NCBI GenBank assembly: GCA_037127255.1
Contig: JBANSL010000010.1
Location: 32,361,120-32,425,119 of the forward strand
From: Persicaria tinctoria
Taxonomy: Eukaryota; Streptophyta; Magnoliopsida; Caryophyllales; Polygonaceae
Length of the DNA: 64,000 bases
Reading direction: 5' to 3'
Below, piece after piece: positions 44,201-57,300 of this stretch. The first letter of the stretch is position 1; each line of letters starts with the position of its first letter. The notes beneath the pieces are model-generated. The model saw only the letters and a program-made list of their open reading frames with translations. It was not told the DNA's origin and did not search any database. A program made the translations under genes and the position numbers.

Positions 44201-45707
44201 TTCGGAATGTTAGATCTCTCTCTAGAATATTGTATATTTCCTTGACTCCAGCTTATGTTATTGCCCATGCTTTCCACCGTCATAACTCATAGTAGACTTC
44301 TAGACAAAAGATGTGTTTCCTGCATCTCTTGTTATCACAGCAAGTTAGTTTGCTACTGAAATGATTACTGAAAATAGAATGATTAATTGGGTACTTGGAG
44401 ATTTTGACTGAGTAAAATCTACGTTGGAAAGCTCCAGATTGGGGAGTCATAAGCGTATAAGGTCTGTGAGTATCGTGTGAACTTCTAGACAAAAGCTGTG
44501 AAACATGTATGGGAAGTGTACAGTCATGCTCTGTATAGAGGATTTTTGCTCTCAGTTCTTTCGTTCTGCTTACTGGCAGCTGTCAATTGCTTCAACTGAG
44601 CTAAAATTTTATGCTTTTTCCACCATTCAAATATATTTTTCAGGCAAATAGTGAGCATCCGATAGCGAAAGCGGTAGTTGAACATGCAAAGAAGCTGCAC
44701 CAGAAACATGGAGCATCCATAGCAAATCTTGAAGAGGTCAAGGATTTTGAAGTCCACCCAGGAGCTGGAGTCAGTGGAAGAGTTGCTAACAAGGTAGTTT
44801 GTGTCGGTAACACGAGGCTAATGCAGTCCTATGGAATCCCACTTGGTCGTGAGGTTGATAAATACATCACAGAATCTTGTATGCTGGCTCGCACTACTGT
44901 TTTGGTTGCCATTGATGGCAAGATAGCTGGGGCGTTTGCTTCCACAGATCCTGTGAAACCAGAGGCTGCAAAAGTAATTTCTTTCCTCAAATCCATGCAC
45001 ATCACTAGCATCATAGTAACCGGTGATAACTGGGCCACTGCCACTGCCATAGCAAGAGAAGTCGGAATTGAGAAGGTCTTTGCTGAAACAGACCCAGTGG
45101 GAAAATCTAATAAAATAAAAGAGTTGCAGGTTAGCCTCTGTTGCTATTTTTCATTATGGTGAATTGGTGATAATAAGGCTTTATAGTTAATGTAATTTTA
45201 CCTGTGGCATGAAGTTACTGTGAACCCAGATTCACCTAACATTAGATAACCTGAAATACCATGTGTGATGTGTCAATGATACAGATGGGAGGGACGGTGG
45301 TGGCAATGGTGGGAGATGGAATCAATGATTCTCCAGCTTTAGCAGCTGCCGATGTGGGAATGGCAATTGGCGCGGGCACCAATGTAGCAATTGAGGCTGC
45401 TGATGTGGTCTTGATGAAGAGCAACCTGGAAGATGTGATTACAGCCATTGATTTGTCGAGGAAGACAATGTCTAGGATCCAGCTTAACTACGTATGGGCA
45501 CTTGGTTACAACATTCTGGCCTTGCCAGTTGCTGCAGGCATACTTTTCCCCTTCACTGGAATCAGATTACCACCTTGGCTCGCAGGGGCCTGCATGGCTG
45601 CTTCATCTCTGAGCGTCGTTTGCTCGTCTCTTCTCTTGCAGTTGTATAAGAAGCCCTTGCACTTGGAAGGTGCTCGAGGACAACCGTGCTACTCTAGGTC
45701 TAAATGA
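41241..45707 (+). CDS. HMA5: P1B-type copper-transporting ATPase (HMA5-like), 8 coding exons
   Basis: A heavy-metal ATPase that pumps Cu(I) across membranes, used in root copper efflux and detoxification in Arabidopsis HMA5. Exons: 41241-41486, 41774-42516, 42634-43105, 43213-43380, 43687-43941, 44061-44183, 44644-45129, 45285-45707; all GT-AG and in phase, 971 aa (the Arabidopsis protein is just under 1000). Metal-binding domains: ITCASC (residues 41-46; Ile where Met is usual) and GMACTSC (114-120). Then membrane helices, TGEAIP in the actuator domain, the CPC ion site (591-593), DKTGT phosphorylation Asp635, the SEHP signature (His674-Pro675), TGDNWATA, and [10 protein letters not shown] (Asp842). 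About eight membrane segments are expected for the family. All catalytic residues are present, so it looks functional. Confidence 0.95.
43460..43628. repeat. Inverted repeat in HMA5 intron 4
   Basis: agtgttggattatgca (within 43464-43482) has its exact reverse complement at about 43608-43624. Flanking bases extend the match, giving arms over 20 bp and a total span of about 169 bp. The size fits a small MITE or a hairpin in the intron; no clear target duplication was found. Confidence 0.75.
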
Positions 45708-48700
45708 GAAGCTAACTACACCTGGTAGGCCTAAACCCTATTGCAATGCATTATCCGACCAGATGAAGCTGATTGGACTTTCCTTATTGATGTAGTTTTA
45801 GCTGTGATTTCCACGGTATGTATCTGTGATTAATTTAGTCAGCATTCATGATTGTCTCTGATCATTCATCTGCTCAGTAAAATTGTGCTGTTTCGTACGG
45901 TTTCAGCATTCTGCACTCTTCATCATTGTATATGGGGAGATGTTTGGACCCATTGTGGGTCTTATGACAAGCATAAATCCATTTCACCTGTAACACCATG
46001 CCCACCTGTGTTCCATCTCAAGCAATTTCAAGCCTAAACCACCGTTGCTCGTGTCAGTAGATGCTAGATTCCTTCTGTTTAAATCCTTGAAACGTTAAGA
46101 GGCTATCTGGAGAGCAGTAGGTTAAATGCATTGCTGCACGAAGATATTCGTTAATCAAGGTGTTCGATGAATGTCTTGTAAAATGATTTGGTACCTATGG
46201 ATACCTGGATGATGGGGCATCTGCATTGTGTGGGCTGGCAATCTGACAGAATCACATCATTTGGTAGATTGTTTTTTCTTTCTTTTGGGGATAATATGTG
46301 CTTATTGAATGGATGATCAGTTGATCATATGCCATTGTCAGAACTCAGAACATAACAACTTGCAAGAATCTTCAAAAGTTGCCCTGTGTTGCTGCGTGCT
46401 TGAAAATCAGTCAAGTAAGTAAATGTTTTTTCCCACTTGTTTTTAACAAATTCATGTCATTAACCTTGGATCATTTCATTGTACATTACCACAGGAGCGG
46501 TCATCGTGCTGAAAATTAAACCCAGTTACGAAATCTGATTCCTTCGTGATTGGAAGCAAAAACACTTGCTTGCTGTCTTTTATGTCTGATGTAGTTAGCG
46601 CGCAGTTGCTTGATGATCTTGTTTTCGCCTTTCACCACATCACCTTACATCCACATTCCAATTCGCCATATCAGACGGATCATGTGGATGCCATACATAG
46701 AGATCAGCTGGCACGCTTGTCGCGTGCTAATCATATAAGAGAGAGGGAAAAGTGTTGTCTTGATTTACAAGGAAAGATTTAAGAAAGAAGCAAGGAGATG
46801 CAAACACAAATACACACCTAAAAACCTATCTGTTATTTTCTACCTTAGTGGAAGTGGAAAACCCTCCACAGACAAAAAGGCAAAAAGAGGGATTAAGAAG
46901 GAATACAGATGAACAGCTTTTGTCCTTACTTGCACGCTAGGTTTCCTAATGTCTTTCTTCATAATATCATGTTGTTAATCTCTTTCTTTTACCTTCTTTA
47001 TTTTTTGTGTTCCTGCAGATGGTGTGGCCTTTCTTTAGCTTTCATAATAATTGAAGAAGAAGCTGATGTGCTTTGAATCATTTGCAGGGGACCCAACTAA
47101 CTTATATCACATTTCACTACTACATGGTGATGGTGTGCCTTTCTCTGACCATTATTATTATTATTAGCATATGGGTTCTCCTTTCTTGCATTTACCAAGG
47201 CATGTTTAGTATGGTAATTAGGTAATCAATTACTAATCGAGGATAAATTTGTAGGTTGGTAGTTTTTTTGGAGGGGTCTATTGGAGTCGTATTGGTTAAG
47301 ATAAAAAATGATATACTTGAATATGTCCAAATAAACATGAGAAAATAGTGTTTACATTGCAAAATGTACTAACTGATATATTGCTAGATACCTCGTTGAC
47401 CATTTTCTATGTGTTGGCTGATAAGTTTTAATACCCCCATAATGAATTTTTAAGGGTGAAGTCTCATAATGACAATGTGACCGTTAAATAGGGCGAATTG
47501 TGCATAACTACTGGTTAATAGTAAAAATGATAGGAAACTACCGAAATAGAGCCCTATGGCTTGAAAATGTGGGTGTCTTTTGGTTAACAAAGTAGGCATT
47601 ACGGGTGATTTCCAGTTTTTTAAATTCAGCGGCCAATTTTGATCAATTTGCCTTATTTAAACAGTGGTTTGGGCATTAAACCATTTTTCACTTCCATTTT
47701 TTTAATGCTCAAGTGTCAGTCGTTCTGTTGTTGTTGGAAAACACAATGATCTTGTCTTTTACAGTACTCTTTAATTAGTTGTTGTAAGTTTGGTGTAGTG
47801 TGACTGTGTGAGTACATACATCTAAATCAATTTTAAAACACATTGTACCACTTAACCAGGTTTTGATCTGATGGAGAATTTTTTTTTTTTTTTTTTTTTT
47901 ATGGTATACGTGTTTGGATTCTATTGCATTTTCATTGTAATGTAATTATTTTACCTCGTTTTATGTGTCCGTTTGGTTGTAAAATTAAAAATCTCATAAA
48001 AACCGAGATAAAACCGTAATTTAAACAAACAATCATATAGATAGAGATAAAATAATTTTATTTTAATTAATATATCGTGGAATCCAAAAATAACATAATT
48101 TAAACGCCTTTAAAATTTTGTTAACCAAACACTGTCTTATCATTTTGAATTATAAACATAATGAATTTGGAATACAAACACACCTCAAATACCCGAAATA
48201 GAAGGTGGTAGATGAACTCTTTTAACCTAAATCAAGGTGAATTGACAACCATCTTTAAAGCACTAAAGGTTTGAGATTGGAATCACATCAATTTGGTGAG
48301 CATTTCTATCTACCTGCCCATTAATCTCTCCTCACTTTTGCTTCGCCTTCATTTTGTGCATTTGTCCATCCATATCCACCTACTTTTCATTAATCACAGT
48401 TAAACCAAATCCACCTTTAAAAAGGAAAGAAAACTACTGGTATTACTAATCTGTAATTAACAAACGAAATCCAGCTTAATCCCATCCTAAATCCTAGGAT
48501 TATTTCCCAGTCAGATCGGATTCTTCAAATGGGCCCCACTTTCTAATTTATTAAAGAGTGGAGGCCCACTTCTGTGTTGCTGTTGTTGATGCTTCTTTTC
48601 TTTTATTTAGTTTTTTGGTCCATGTTGTTGAACAACACTTTTTTTAGTTTTTTCCCCTTGCTAGTTTGTTTGCAATTTCCTTTTTTTGGTGGTGAGGTTT

Positions 48701-49336
48701 GATTCTAGACCGTGTTTGGTGTGAGCGATCGGAGTAAAATAGATTTTGTGAAGCATATTTATTATATTTACACTTTTTAGCCTGCAGTTCTAGCCTCTAG
48801 GTGATTGTAATACTCAATACTCAATTACTCATTGTATAATGCAATCAATACATAAATAGGAGTACTCTATGTAGATTGTATCATGTACTTTAAGACTATC
48901 TCGCAAATGATTACATATGTATATTTTAATATAAATTATGCTTCAAATCGGTCATTTTTAGGTTTTTAAAGTTTACCAATATCCATCTCTAAAACATTTT
49001 TACCATTTTCAATAATGTAAATATCATTCACATCGATTGTTTTTTAGTTTTTTTTTTCCTTTTAATTTAAAGTTATGTACTTAAAGAGATGATTGTAAAA
49101 CGCACACTTAACTAATAAAACAAAATACCAACACTCAGAAATTGAAGTTAGTCTAATACATAAATAAAAAATAAAATGATACTTCTAAATTCTAATGTAA
49201 GTAATCTAAAATTAAACAGATTCATTTTTTTTTCCTAATTTCAATTCATTAGTTTAGGATGAATGTATTGAAACTAAGATAACTTTCTTTTAAGAGTTTG
49301 GCGGAAAACCGTAAATAAAAATATAAAAAATATGTA
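45708..49336. other. Intergenic DNA between HMA5 and the E3 ligase gene
   Basis: The first few hundred bases are presumably HMA5 3' UTR. The rest is AT-rich with no supportable gene; a 78-codon frame at 46546 is not convincing. It holds a T22 run (47879-47900), an (ATT)n run near 47152-47166, and imperfect inverted repeats around 47905-48185 starting gtgtttgga, possibly nested hAT-like MITEs. Confidence 0.6.
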
Positions 49337-49566
49337 CTCTTTCCGTTCAACAAAACATGTCATTTTACTATTTATACACGCTTTTTCAGGGGATAAAAAT
49401 TATATAAAATATCTATTTTTTTTTAACAATTTTATAGTTATTACTCCATTAATAAGCAAGGGCTTTTATTTTATTTTTTATAAAAAGATGGATATTTTAT
49501 GTAGTTTTCATCATTTAAAAGAACATTTATAAATAATAAATGACATGTTTTGTCGAACGGATGAAG
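49337..49566. mobile_element. Stowaway-like MITE (Tc1/mariner family)
   Basis: A 230-bp element with ~28-bp terminal inverted repeats: ctctttccgttcaacaaaac on the left, with the reverse complement of the right end being cttcatccgttcgacaaaac. TA is duplicated on both sides (49335-49336 and 49567-49568). The CTC..TCCGT start and TA target site are Stowaway traits. The interior is AT-rich and non-coding. Confidence 0.9.
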
Positions 49567-50577
49567 TATAAAATAGAAAAAGAAAAAAAAAGTTACGTGG
49601 CATGTTCTGTCACATGGCGTGATCATAATAATCCCCTCTTAACGGAGTTCGCGTGTCTCGAATACCCTCTCTCTCTCTCACTCACAGGAGGACTCTGAAG
49701 AGAGAGATGGCAGTTTCTACCTTTTACTGATTCCTCCCTCATTTTCATGCGCGACCTTCTGAATCCATCCACATTGCCTGCCTGATTGATTCAGAGCGAG
49801 TCCTCAACACTTACCAAGGACTCCGCCGATCCTTCCAGCAAAGCCGATCATTGTCGGTTCCTCCCTCCCTCTCAGTTGATCCGCTGCCTCCAATTCCGCA
49901 TTCATGATTCTTTAGTTTGTTTTGTTAATTGGATTTGTTGATCAATCTTCTCACTGGCTTTTACTCCGATTCTCGATTAAATTGGAGCTCGTGAACTATT
50001 TTATTTCTTTTCTTTTCTTCCTCTTGATTTTTGTTTTGGTTGTGATCAGTGGATCGAAATCGGTGAGAACTAACAAGGCGGATGATTATTTATTTGTTTC
50101 GGTCTCATTGTGGAGTTCTGTTGCATTTGACGTTTTCTTGATTGCAATTTGGTTGGGTACGATGATTACGCTGGAGAACATTGCATTTTGTTATGTTCCG
50201 AGGATGTCGTCTTCTCAGTTCCCTTATTGCTTTCTAAAGATGTAGGATAGATTTGATTTGAGTGTTTGGAGCATTTCAAATTGACTCGTTTAACTTTGCT
50301 AATTGCTATCGCTACTGATTGTTCCATTTGTTCGGTTTCGGTTTTCAGCGTGTTTGTGAGTTGGCTGTTACAAGGTGAACAACTGATTAGATGAAGAATT
50401 TGTGCCAGTGTACAATCCAGCATTTGTGAATTCACCTCAAACACCAAGTTTCTTTCTGTAGGTCAGATTTGACTCTTCTTCTTATGTAGTTGGGGTTTTG
50501 ATCTGTTGAAAGGTATCTAGGAAATTGTCATGTTGATCTTGAGAAGTGGAAAATTTACAATTTAGCTTTTGCTGAGA
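49567..50577 (+). other. Probable promoter and 5' leader of the E3 ligase gene
   Basis: A CT-rich stretch (ctctctctctctcactcac, about 49665-49684) begins a GC-richer leader-like region, common near plant transcription starts. It contains no conserved coding frame. A 107-codon frame at 49922-50245 has no recognisable similarity and is taken as leader or intron. Confidence 0.5.
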
Positions 50578-53430
50578 ATGAGTTGGAATCAACCAATGGA
50601 CTTCCATTATGTCGGAAGTGGCGCTTCTTATGGTACAGCTGGAGGCTTTATGGAATTCTTTGAAGGGTTTACTTACGACCATGTGAACTTCATCTTTTCA
50701 GGTGCATCACATATGCAGGTACACTATCTTGGATGCACTTAGATTTAACCAAGTTGCTTATCTTTACATTTGATATGAACTTGATGATTACCAGGATATT
50801 TGTTAATTCTTTTGAGTTCGTCTCATTGAAGTCCTAGACTTAATTGTCATAGCAACTATAAATTGTCCTTGAACAGTTACTTTTATCTTGAACTGAGCGT
50901 GCTTTCTTTTTCTGTTGATGCAGGATAGCGCATATCCACATCTAAGTATGGGTTATTACAAATTTGGGCAGTCGGACCCAGGGACTACTCAATATTTTGG
51001 TGAAGAGCTATATGAGGCCTATGATCATGCAGCAGCTACAAATGAGTTGAGAGAGCCTGTTGATTTTTCTACTAGCTTTACTAATGAGCAAACAATGACA
51101 TTAAACCAGCAGTCAGAAGGAGAATCAAATGCAAATGCTCAATCAAGAAACAGAGAGTGTAAGTTCTCTACTTCCAGATTTTTTTTCCCTCATATGCTCA
51201 ATTCCAAACATATTGTGTTGGTTTGGAATCTGATAATCTAGATAAAGAGTTAATGACCATGGAATTTCGGAGAAGCAAAGAACTTAGTGCTCTTGATTCA
51301 AATTGAGCCGTGTTGCACTATTTGGTTTTATTTGTGATCTCTCTATAATTCGATTCAGGTGCAGAAAACTGTGTTAGATAGAGACTGAGAGAGTCTGGTG
51401 CTTGCAACCGATCACATTCCTGGAAATTGTTGAGATCTTCTTGACTTAAAATTGTTGTCCGTTAGCCATTAGGTCCCACTTTATAATAACTGATAATATG
51501 AAAGACATGTTATGGATATCTGCAGTGTATAATGGTGATCCATTTTTGTTGGCTGCATTTTGATGAATCTTCTAATATACTTTACATGTCACCAAGCCAG
51601 TTCGGTACATGAGAAATATTGTTTCCAAATTTGTACACAATTCGTGCTGGTTGGCTTGCCAACGTTGACATTAATTGTATGATTTATAAGAAAAGCTCAA
51701 TTTTGTTCTGGTTTAGCAAAAGTATTTCATTTTTATAAGTGGTGCTATCCCGATCCATGGTTATATGATTTCATTAGTTACTACCTGGACGTGCAGCTTT
51801 TTGTACTAGTTGGAATTTTCCCTGATTTCGCTTATCTGGGAATTTTTCAGGTCCAAGGAGTCATCAAAATTCCCATGATTATCAGGTTCTATTCATTTGT
51901 TTACAGAACCTATTGTGTGGTCTCCCTCATATCGGTTTTAAGGCTTAATTGTCTCCCTCATATATTTTGAAAATAATACCTTTATCAAGATTACTTTCTA
52001 AGTGGATAAAATCATTCTTTTCCAAAGCTCTTGTGAATAAGCTATTTGATTCGTACATGAATAAGCTCTTATGAATAAAATCATTCTTCCCCTGTGTTAT
52101 CATACTCTACCTCCTCTTCTTCTTTTCTTTTTTTCTCAAGCTGTAAAGGTTACTTATCTGTTCCCTTGACCTTTTGGATTCAGGTTATTTGGCAAGATTA
52201 CATTGACCCTGATGACATGACCTATGAGGTGACGTGAATCAACTGTAGTTAATTCACTTAACTTTTCCACCATACTATCTACAGAGTGTATTATTAGTTT
52301 CTGCTGAGTGCTGAGGATGCCTTTTTTTTAACGAAAAAATAAAGCAGCTGGGATGAGAATAATTAACTTGAATATGTTGTATTGCATTGAATTTATTTTG
52401 TCTTCTTATTGTAAATGCTTCAATTACACAAACGAGATCAGACATTTAGAACTTGCTTTGAGATTAATCGGTAATTAACATGCTTTTAAGTATTCAATAG
52501 AAAAAAATATGCCACAGCAAAGAAATAAAATAAATATATGCAAGAGCAAAGAGCTAAATATTTTGAGCAAAATGAATAAAATTGTGCTATCAGTTACAGA
52601 ACTGGGAATGAAGAAATTTTCCTATGCTGAATTCAGAACTTGCTTCTTTTGCACAGGAATTACTTGAGTTAGGTGAAGCAGTTGGAACTCAAAGTCGAGG
52701 TCTGACACAAGAACAGATTGCATCCCTTCCGGTCTCAAAATTCAGATGCTGTTTCCTCTTGAGGAAAAGATCCCAGTCTGAGAGGTAACTAACTTGTGTT
52801 TTCGGAACTTAATTTGAAAGCCATATTTTGACCCAGGCATGTTCAGTATTTCCCTGATAACCACTTAATGGAAAGTGCTTTTCCTGGATGTTGAGAATTG
52901 AAAGATCTAAAATTCTCTGCATTTTATTTTACTCGGAAGAGGAATATACATCATACCAGTTATTTGTCTCCCAGAACAAATTCTCCTATAGAATTTAACA
53001 GTATCTATAGATAAAACCTTATTCACGTGATGTCTCCCCTTGTGCTCCAGCTCCTGAACAAATTATCTTCTGGTAGAGACTAAGCAATTTACCTCATTGA
53101 AATAGAATGAGTAATTGACTTGAATGGCTGCGGTTTTCTTGCTACTTAATGCATTTCTTTATGACGCAGGTGCGTAATCTGTCAGATGGAATACAAACGA
53201 GGAGATCGCCTGCTCACCCTCCCTTGTAAGCACAAATATCATGTTGGCTGTGGTAGTAAATGGCTTAGCATCAACAAGGTAAATAAGAGCAGCTTTGGAA
53301 TAATTGAATAGCCCAAAAGTTTATTCAATCTCCAGCCCCTGAGACCCCGACTGACAACTGTGTTTTCCAGGCCTGCCCAATTTGTTACACTGATGTCTCC
53401 TTAGTTGAAGGAGCCAAGACGAAAAAATGA
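50578..53430 (+). CDS. BB: RING-H2 E3 ubiquitin ligase, BIG BROTHER type, 7 coding exons
   Basis: E3 ligase; in Arabidopsis BIG BROTHER limits organ size by marking growth regulators for degradation. Exons: 50578-50718, 50924-51158, 51851-51885, 52184-52228, 52657-52784, 53170-53278, 53371-53430; all GT-AG and in phase, 250 aa, close to Arabidopsis BB (~248). The N-terminus MSWNQPMDFHYV and the middle part (YYKFGQSDPGTTQYFGE) are family-like. The conserved block before the RING reads WQDYIDPDDMTYEELLELGE, then GTQSRGLTQEQIASLP. The RING-H2 at residues 196-236 has exact spacing: C-x2-C-x14-C-x-H-x2-H-x2-C-x10-C-x2-C (CVIC, LPCKHKYHVGC, CPIC). The third exon is only 35 nt. It is convergent with XDH. 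Related paralogs (BBR) exist, so the ortholog call is less certain than the family. Confidence 0.88.
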
Positions 53431-54320
53431 ATAATAGTTGACGCAATGAGCACCACCATATAAAGGAGAGCTCGAGACGGTTCTCGTTCAAAATTCCATT
53501 GGATACAGAATTTCGCACTTCTCTTTTAGATCTTTGTTTCACGTTCCACATTTTCGTTGGTAGAAATGCTACTTTAAGCAATAGCTTCTCTTCTTGTCGC
53601 GTTTTTCATTCTTACAAAACTTCACAGAAGCAAAGCAATGAACTCTTATGGAAGTGGTTTAGTGTAGCTGTGTAGGTGAGAGTGAGTTGGTATTATGATA
53701 GTGTATCTACTTTGACAGTTATCTTCATAATTCAACTTCACACTGTACATGCCTCCAAGTAGACAATGTACAGTAGAAGTTTGTTAGGGTAGTTATGGAA
53801 ACAACCCAAAAAGGTAAGTACCCCGGTGAAGATACTGTAGTTTTACAGTCACAGTTCATTTTATGGTCCATTTTCTTTCATTAGTGGAAGGTCATTAAAA
53901 AGCAACTCCGCTTATTAAAGAGAGATGATAAAATAATCCATTTCAACCAATGAAGGTAGGTGCATATTGTGAATTGTACTTGTACAGCATAGCTGATAGC
54001 GACACAAAGGTGCTTTAGGCATGACCATAAAGCATCTCATGAAATCGCGTATGGCTTGTTTTGACACCATCAGTAACCTTGTCAATTAGCATGACATGTC
54101 AAAGACTCCCTGTTTCAAACACATGATTGTTTGTAGATGCTTTGATCGATTTCCATTACCACAACAGACAGCAAGTGCTGAACATGTACAGTTCAATTGT
54201 AGATGCCATCCGGTGTTTTAGTGCAATTTATTCTTAATTTATTTTGAAAAGGAGTGGATGTGCAAGCAGTAGGACATCTTTTGGAGATCTGTACAGGGCA
54301 AGTTGACAACTGAAGCTCTA
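53431..54320. other. Convergent intergenic region
   Basis: 3' UTRs of the E3 ligase gene (plus strand) and XDH gene (minus strand) meet here. Nothing else can be supported. Confidence 0.6.
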
Positions 54321-57300
54321 TTAAACACTTAATTTTGGCCGGAATTCAGGATCGGCGAACTTGAGAGTGAGTTCATCCGCACATGCCATTCTGATTCTTT
54401 CAGGAGTGGCCGGACTGTCGAGAGGAAACCATCCCTTGAGGCCAGCCTCTGCTCTTGCAGAAATGATGGCGTCCTTGATGGCAAAGAAAACGGCTGAAGC
54501 CAAGAAGAATGGAGGTTCCCCGACGGCTTTTGATGAATGTATAGCTTTAGGATTTGGAGCTCCCTGCCAATTAAGTTGTATGCCATGTTGCATATTAGAC
54601 GATTGGAGAAAAGGTCGTGAACTAAAATTCGAAATTGCGTAAGAGTTTGTTATCTTGACGTGGTCTACTCTAATTACCTTGAGAAGCGAAACATTCATCT
54701 TGTACGGGACGTCGTTAATGGATGGGATCTTATAGCTTCCGGGTCCACATGTATATAGATGGCCAGGTCGGACCCATTTGTGAGCTCCGTCTCCCCATTT
54801 TAGCTCTTCTAGAGCTACCCATCCAAGTCCTTGTATAAATGCTCCTTCAATCTGGATAAGTGAAACCTCACATCATTATTAACAGGCACTAAGGGAACCA
54901 ATAACGACTTCAACTACTCGTTCCGTAAGACTGACTAATCAACATTTTTATCAACAGTCTGAACAAATGATAGGACTTCAATTTAAAAATGGAGCTCACC
55001 TGACCAACATCTAAAGCAGGATTAAGGGAATATCCAAGATCAAGGATGATATCTGCTGATCTTGTGTGGAAATCTCCAGTCAAAGTGTCAATTTCAACCT
55101 CGGCAAAGGCAGCCCCATAGGTGAAGTATCGGAATGGAACCCCTTTCCCAGTCTTCCAATCAAAGCCAATGTCAGGAGTAGCATAGAACCCGTGTGCGGA
55201 AAGGTCTATTCTCTCCATGTAGCATGCATTTGCTAGCTGTACATGTTCATAGCATGTGTAACATGTCATCACTGAGCCAGGCACAAGGAAAAAGAACTAC
55301 GACATTGAGGGGAGAACTAAGGTATATAACACATTTTGGCCCTATTTCAGCTTCTGGGTTTCAAGCACCAGTGCGGAGTTCATAAAGCTTTTGAAATTCT
55401 AGTTGTTAGATTAGCTTTTCGATCAAACTAAACCAATAATATTGAAGAAGAATAAGAGTTAGGCCAATCAAAGTGCAGCAGAGTACATGATCAGGCTAAA
55501 ATACCTCAGCAAACGAACTGAAATTCCTACTTGAAGTAACAGGCTCCATCCTTGACTTAATTTGTTCGCAAGCATCCAGAACAGCAGCCCCGTACATATC
55601 AGAACTGGCAGAAGCTGCTGTGGGCGATGCATTTGGGACCTGAATACCAGCAAAAAAGATGGCAATTGATTGCAGTGATTGAAACTCACTCAAAAGTTTT
55701 TTAGAAAAGTAATGAATGTGGCTTTTAGAGTGTTAGAAGCATTTCTCCAGCCCTTCTGATTCAAACTATATCCTACGTTTGATGACTTGAATAGCTTATA
55801 AAAAAATAGTCAACATAATGCTTCTTGTTACTCTTATACCTTGTCTGTGCTTGTCTCTGATATGAACACGGAATTCAGAGGAATATTGAAGGCAGAAGCA
55901 GCAATCTGAGCAACTTTGGTGTGTAAACCTTGTCCCATCTCAACACCCCCATGGGTAACCAGCACAGTTCCATCAGTGTACACCTGAACAAGAGCACCTG
56001 CCTGTGCCATAAATAAGCAAAATTAATATATTACTCCTGAGGTATGGAAGGGCAAAAAAAAAAACAAAAAAAAAAAAAGAGGTGGTACTTCCAAGAACCA
56101 AGCTGTTATTTACAGGGTAAATTTGAAGTGAAGAATTTGACAAGATGTAAATAACACCTTAACTGATAATTACCTGGTTCATGAACTTGGTAGTAAAAGA
56201 GATTCCAAATTTAGTTGGAATCATTGCAACACCACGTTTTCTCCACCGATTGTTAGTATTAAAGTGGTCAACTTCTTCACGGACTCTTGGAAAGTTGCAT
56301 GACAACTTCAATTCTTTCCAGAGTTGTGGCAGAGTGCACTGGTCAAGTTTCTGGCCATAATGTAATATTGAACCTTCACTTTGGAAATTCAATTCCTGAA
56401 AAGTTAACAGAAATTCAGAATTTAAACCTCTTAATAAGCTTCGCAGCGTATAAATATAAAATAAAATGTTGCATTAGCTTAAGACAGGACAATAAAAAAG
56501 ATAGAATAACATTTTTTTGAAGTAAATGTGTAGTAGTCTTACCCTCATCTCCTCGGGACTTTTGCCAAGCTCCATAGAAATTCTTTGGATCCAATTTTCA
56601 GTAATAAGCATCCCTTGAGGACCACCAAATCCTCGGAAGGCAGTGTTGCTGGGTAAATTAGTGAAGCAAACGTTTCCATTAATTCTGATGTTTGGTATTG
56701 TGTAAACATTATCTGAATGAAACATGGCCCTTTCAAGAATTGCGAGTGATAGATCAAGTGAATTTCCGGCATTATTGAATATCTCAAGATCCAGCGCCAA
56801 CACCTTTCCCTCATTTGTAAATCCAACCTGGATTGAATAAAGTACGACTATAAGATCTATACATGAGCAAACAGAGAACATTCCTACCGTAACCATAAAA
56901 TCAAAGCTAGCGGTAGCACAGTACACAATTTCAATGCCGAGAGTGAAATACATTGACAGCACCAATACAAAATCCAGACCAAAATATATTCTCCACAAGT
57001 ATAAATCCATTCCTTTATTCTTGCTGTGCTAGAAATAAAGCCCCGTTGACATCGTAAAGAATGGAGAATATATTCTCCATGAGTATATATCCATTCCTTT
57101 ATTCTTTTTTGCACCTTTTAACCTCAGGTAAAGTGAACTTGTGAATATTCACTACCTCTATCTCAGTCAAAGTATACTTGTTAAAAGTTTCACAGAAAAT
57201 TAGTTTTTTTACTATAATATTCCAGAACTAAATAATTATCCACTTTTATGGAAACAATACCTTATACTTCCCAAGAAAGCTGTGACGTTGCCCTGAAGTC

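Noticed and set aside
46546..46782. 78-codon frame downstream of HMA5
   Set aside because: No similarity or splice context supports it. It is likely chance in the 3' flank.
49922..50245. 107-codon frame upstream of the BIG BROTHER start codon
   Set aside because: No domain is visible, it is hydrophobic and AT-rich, and it is out of line with the seven-exon model. It is probably leader or a 5'-UTR intron.
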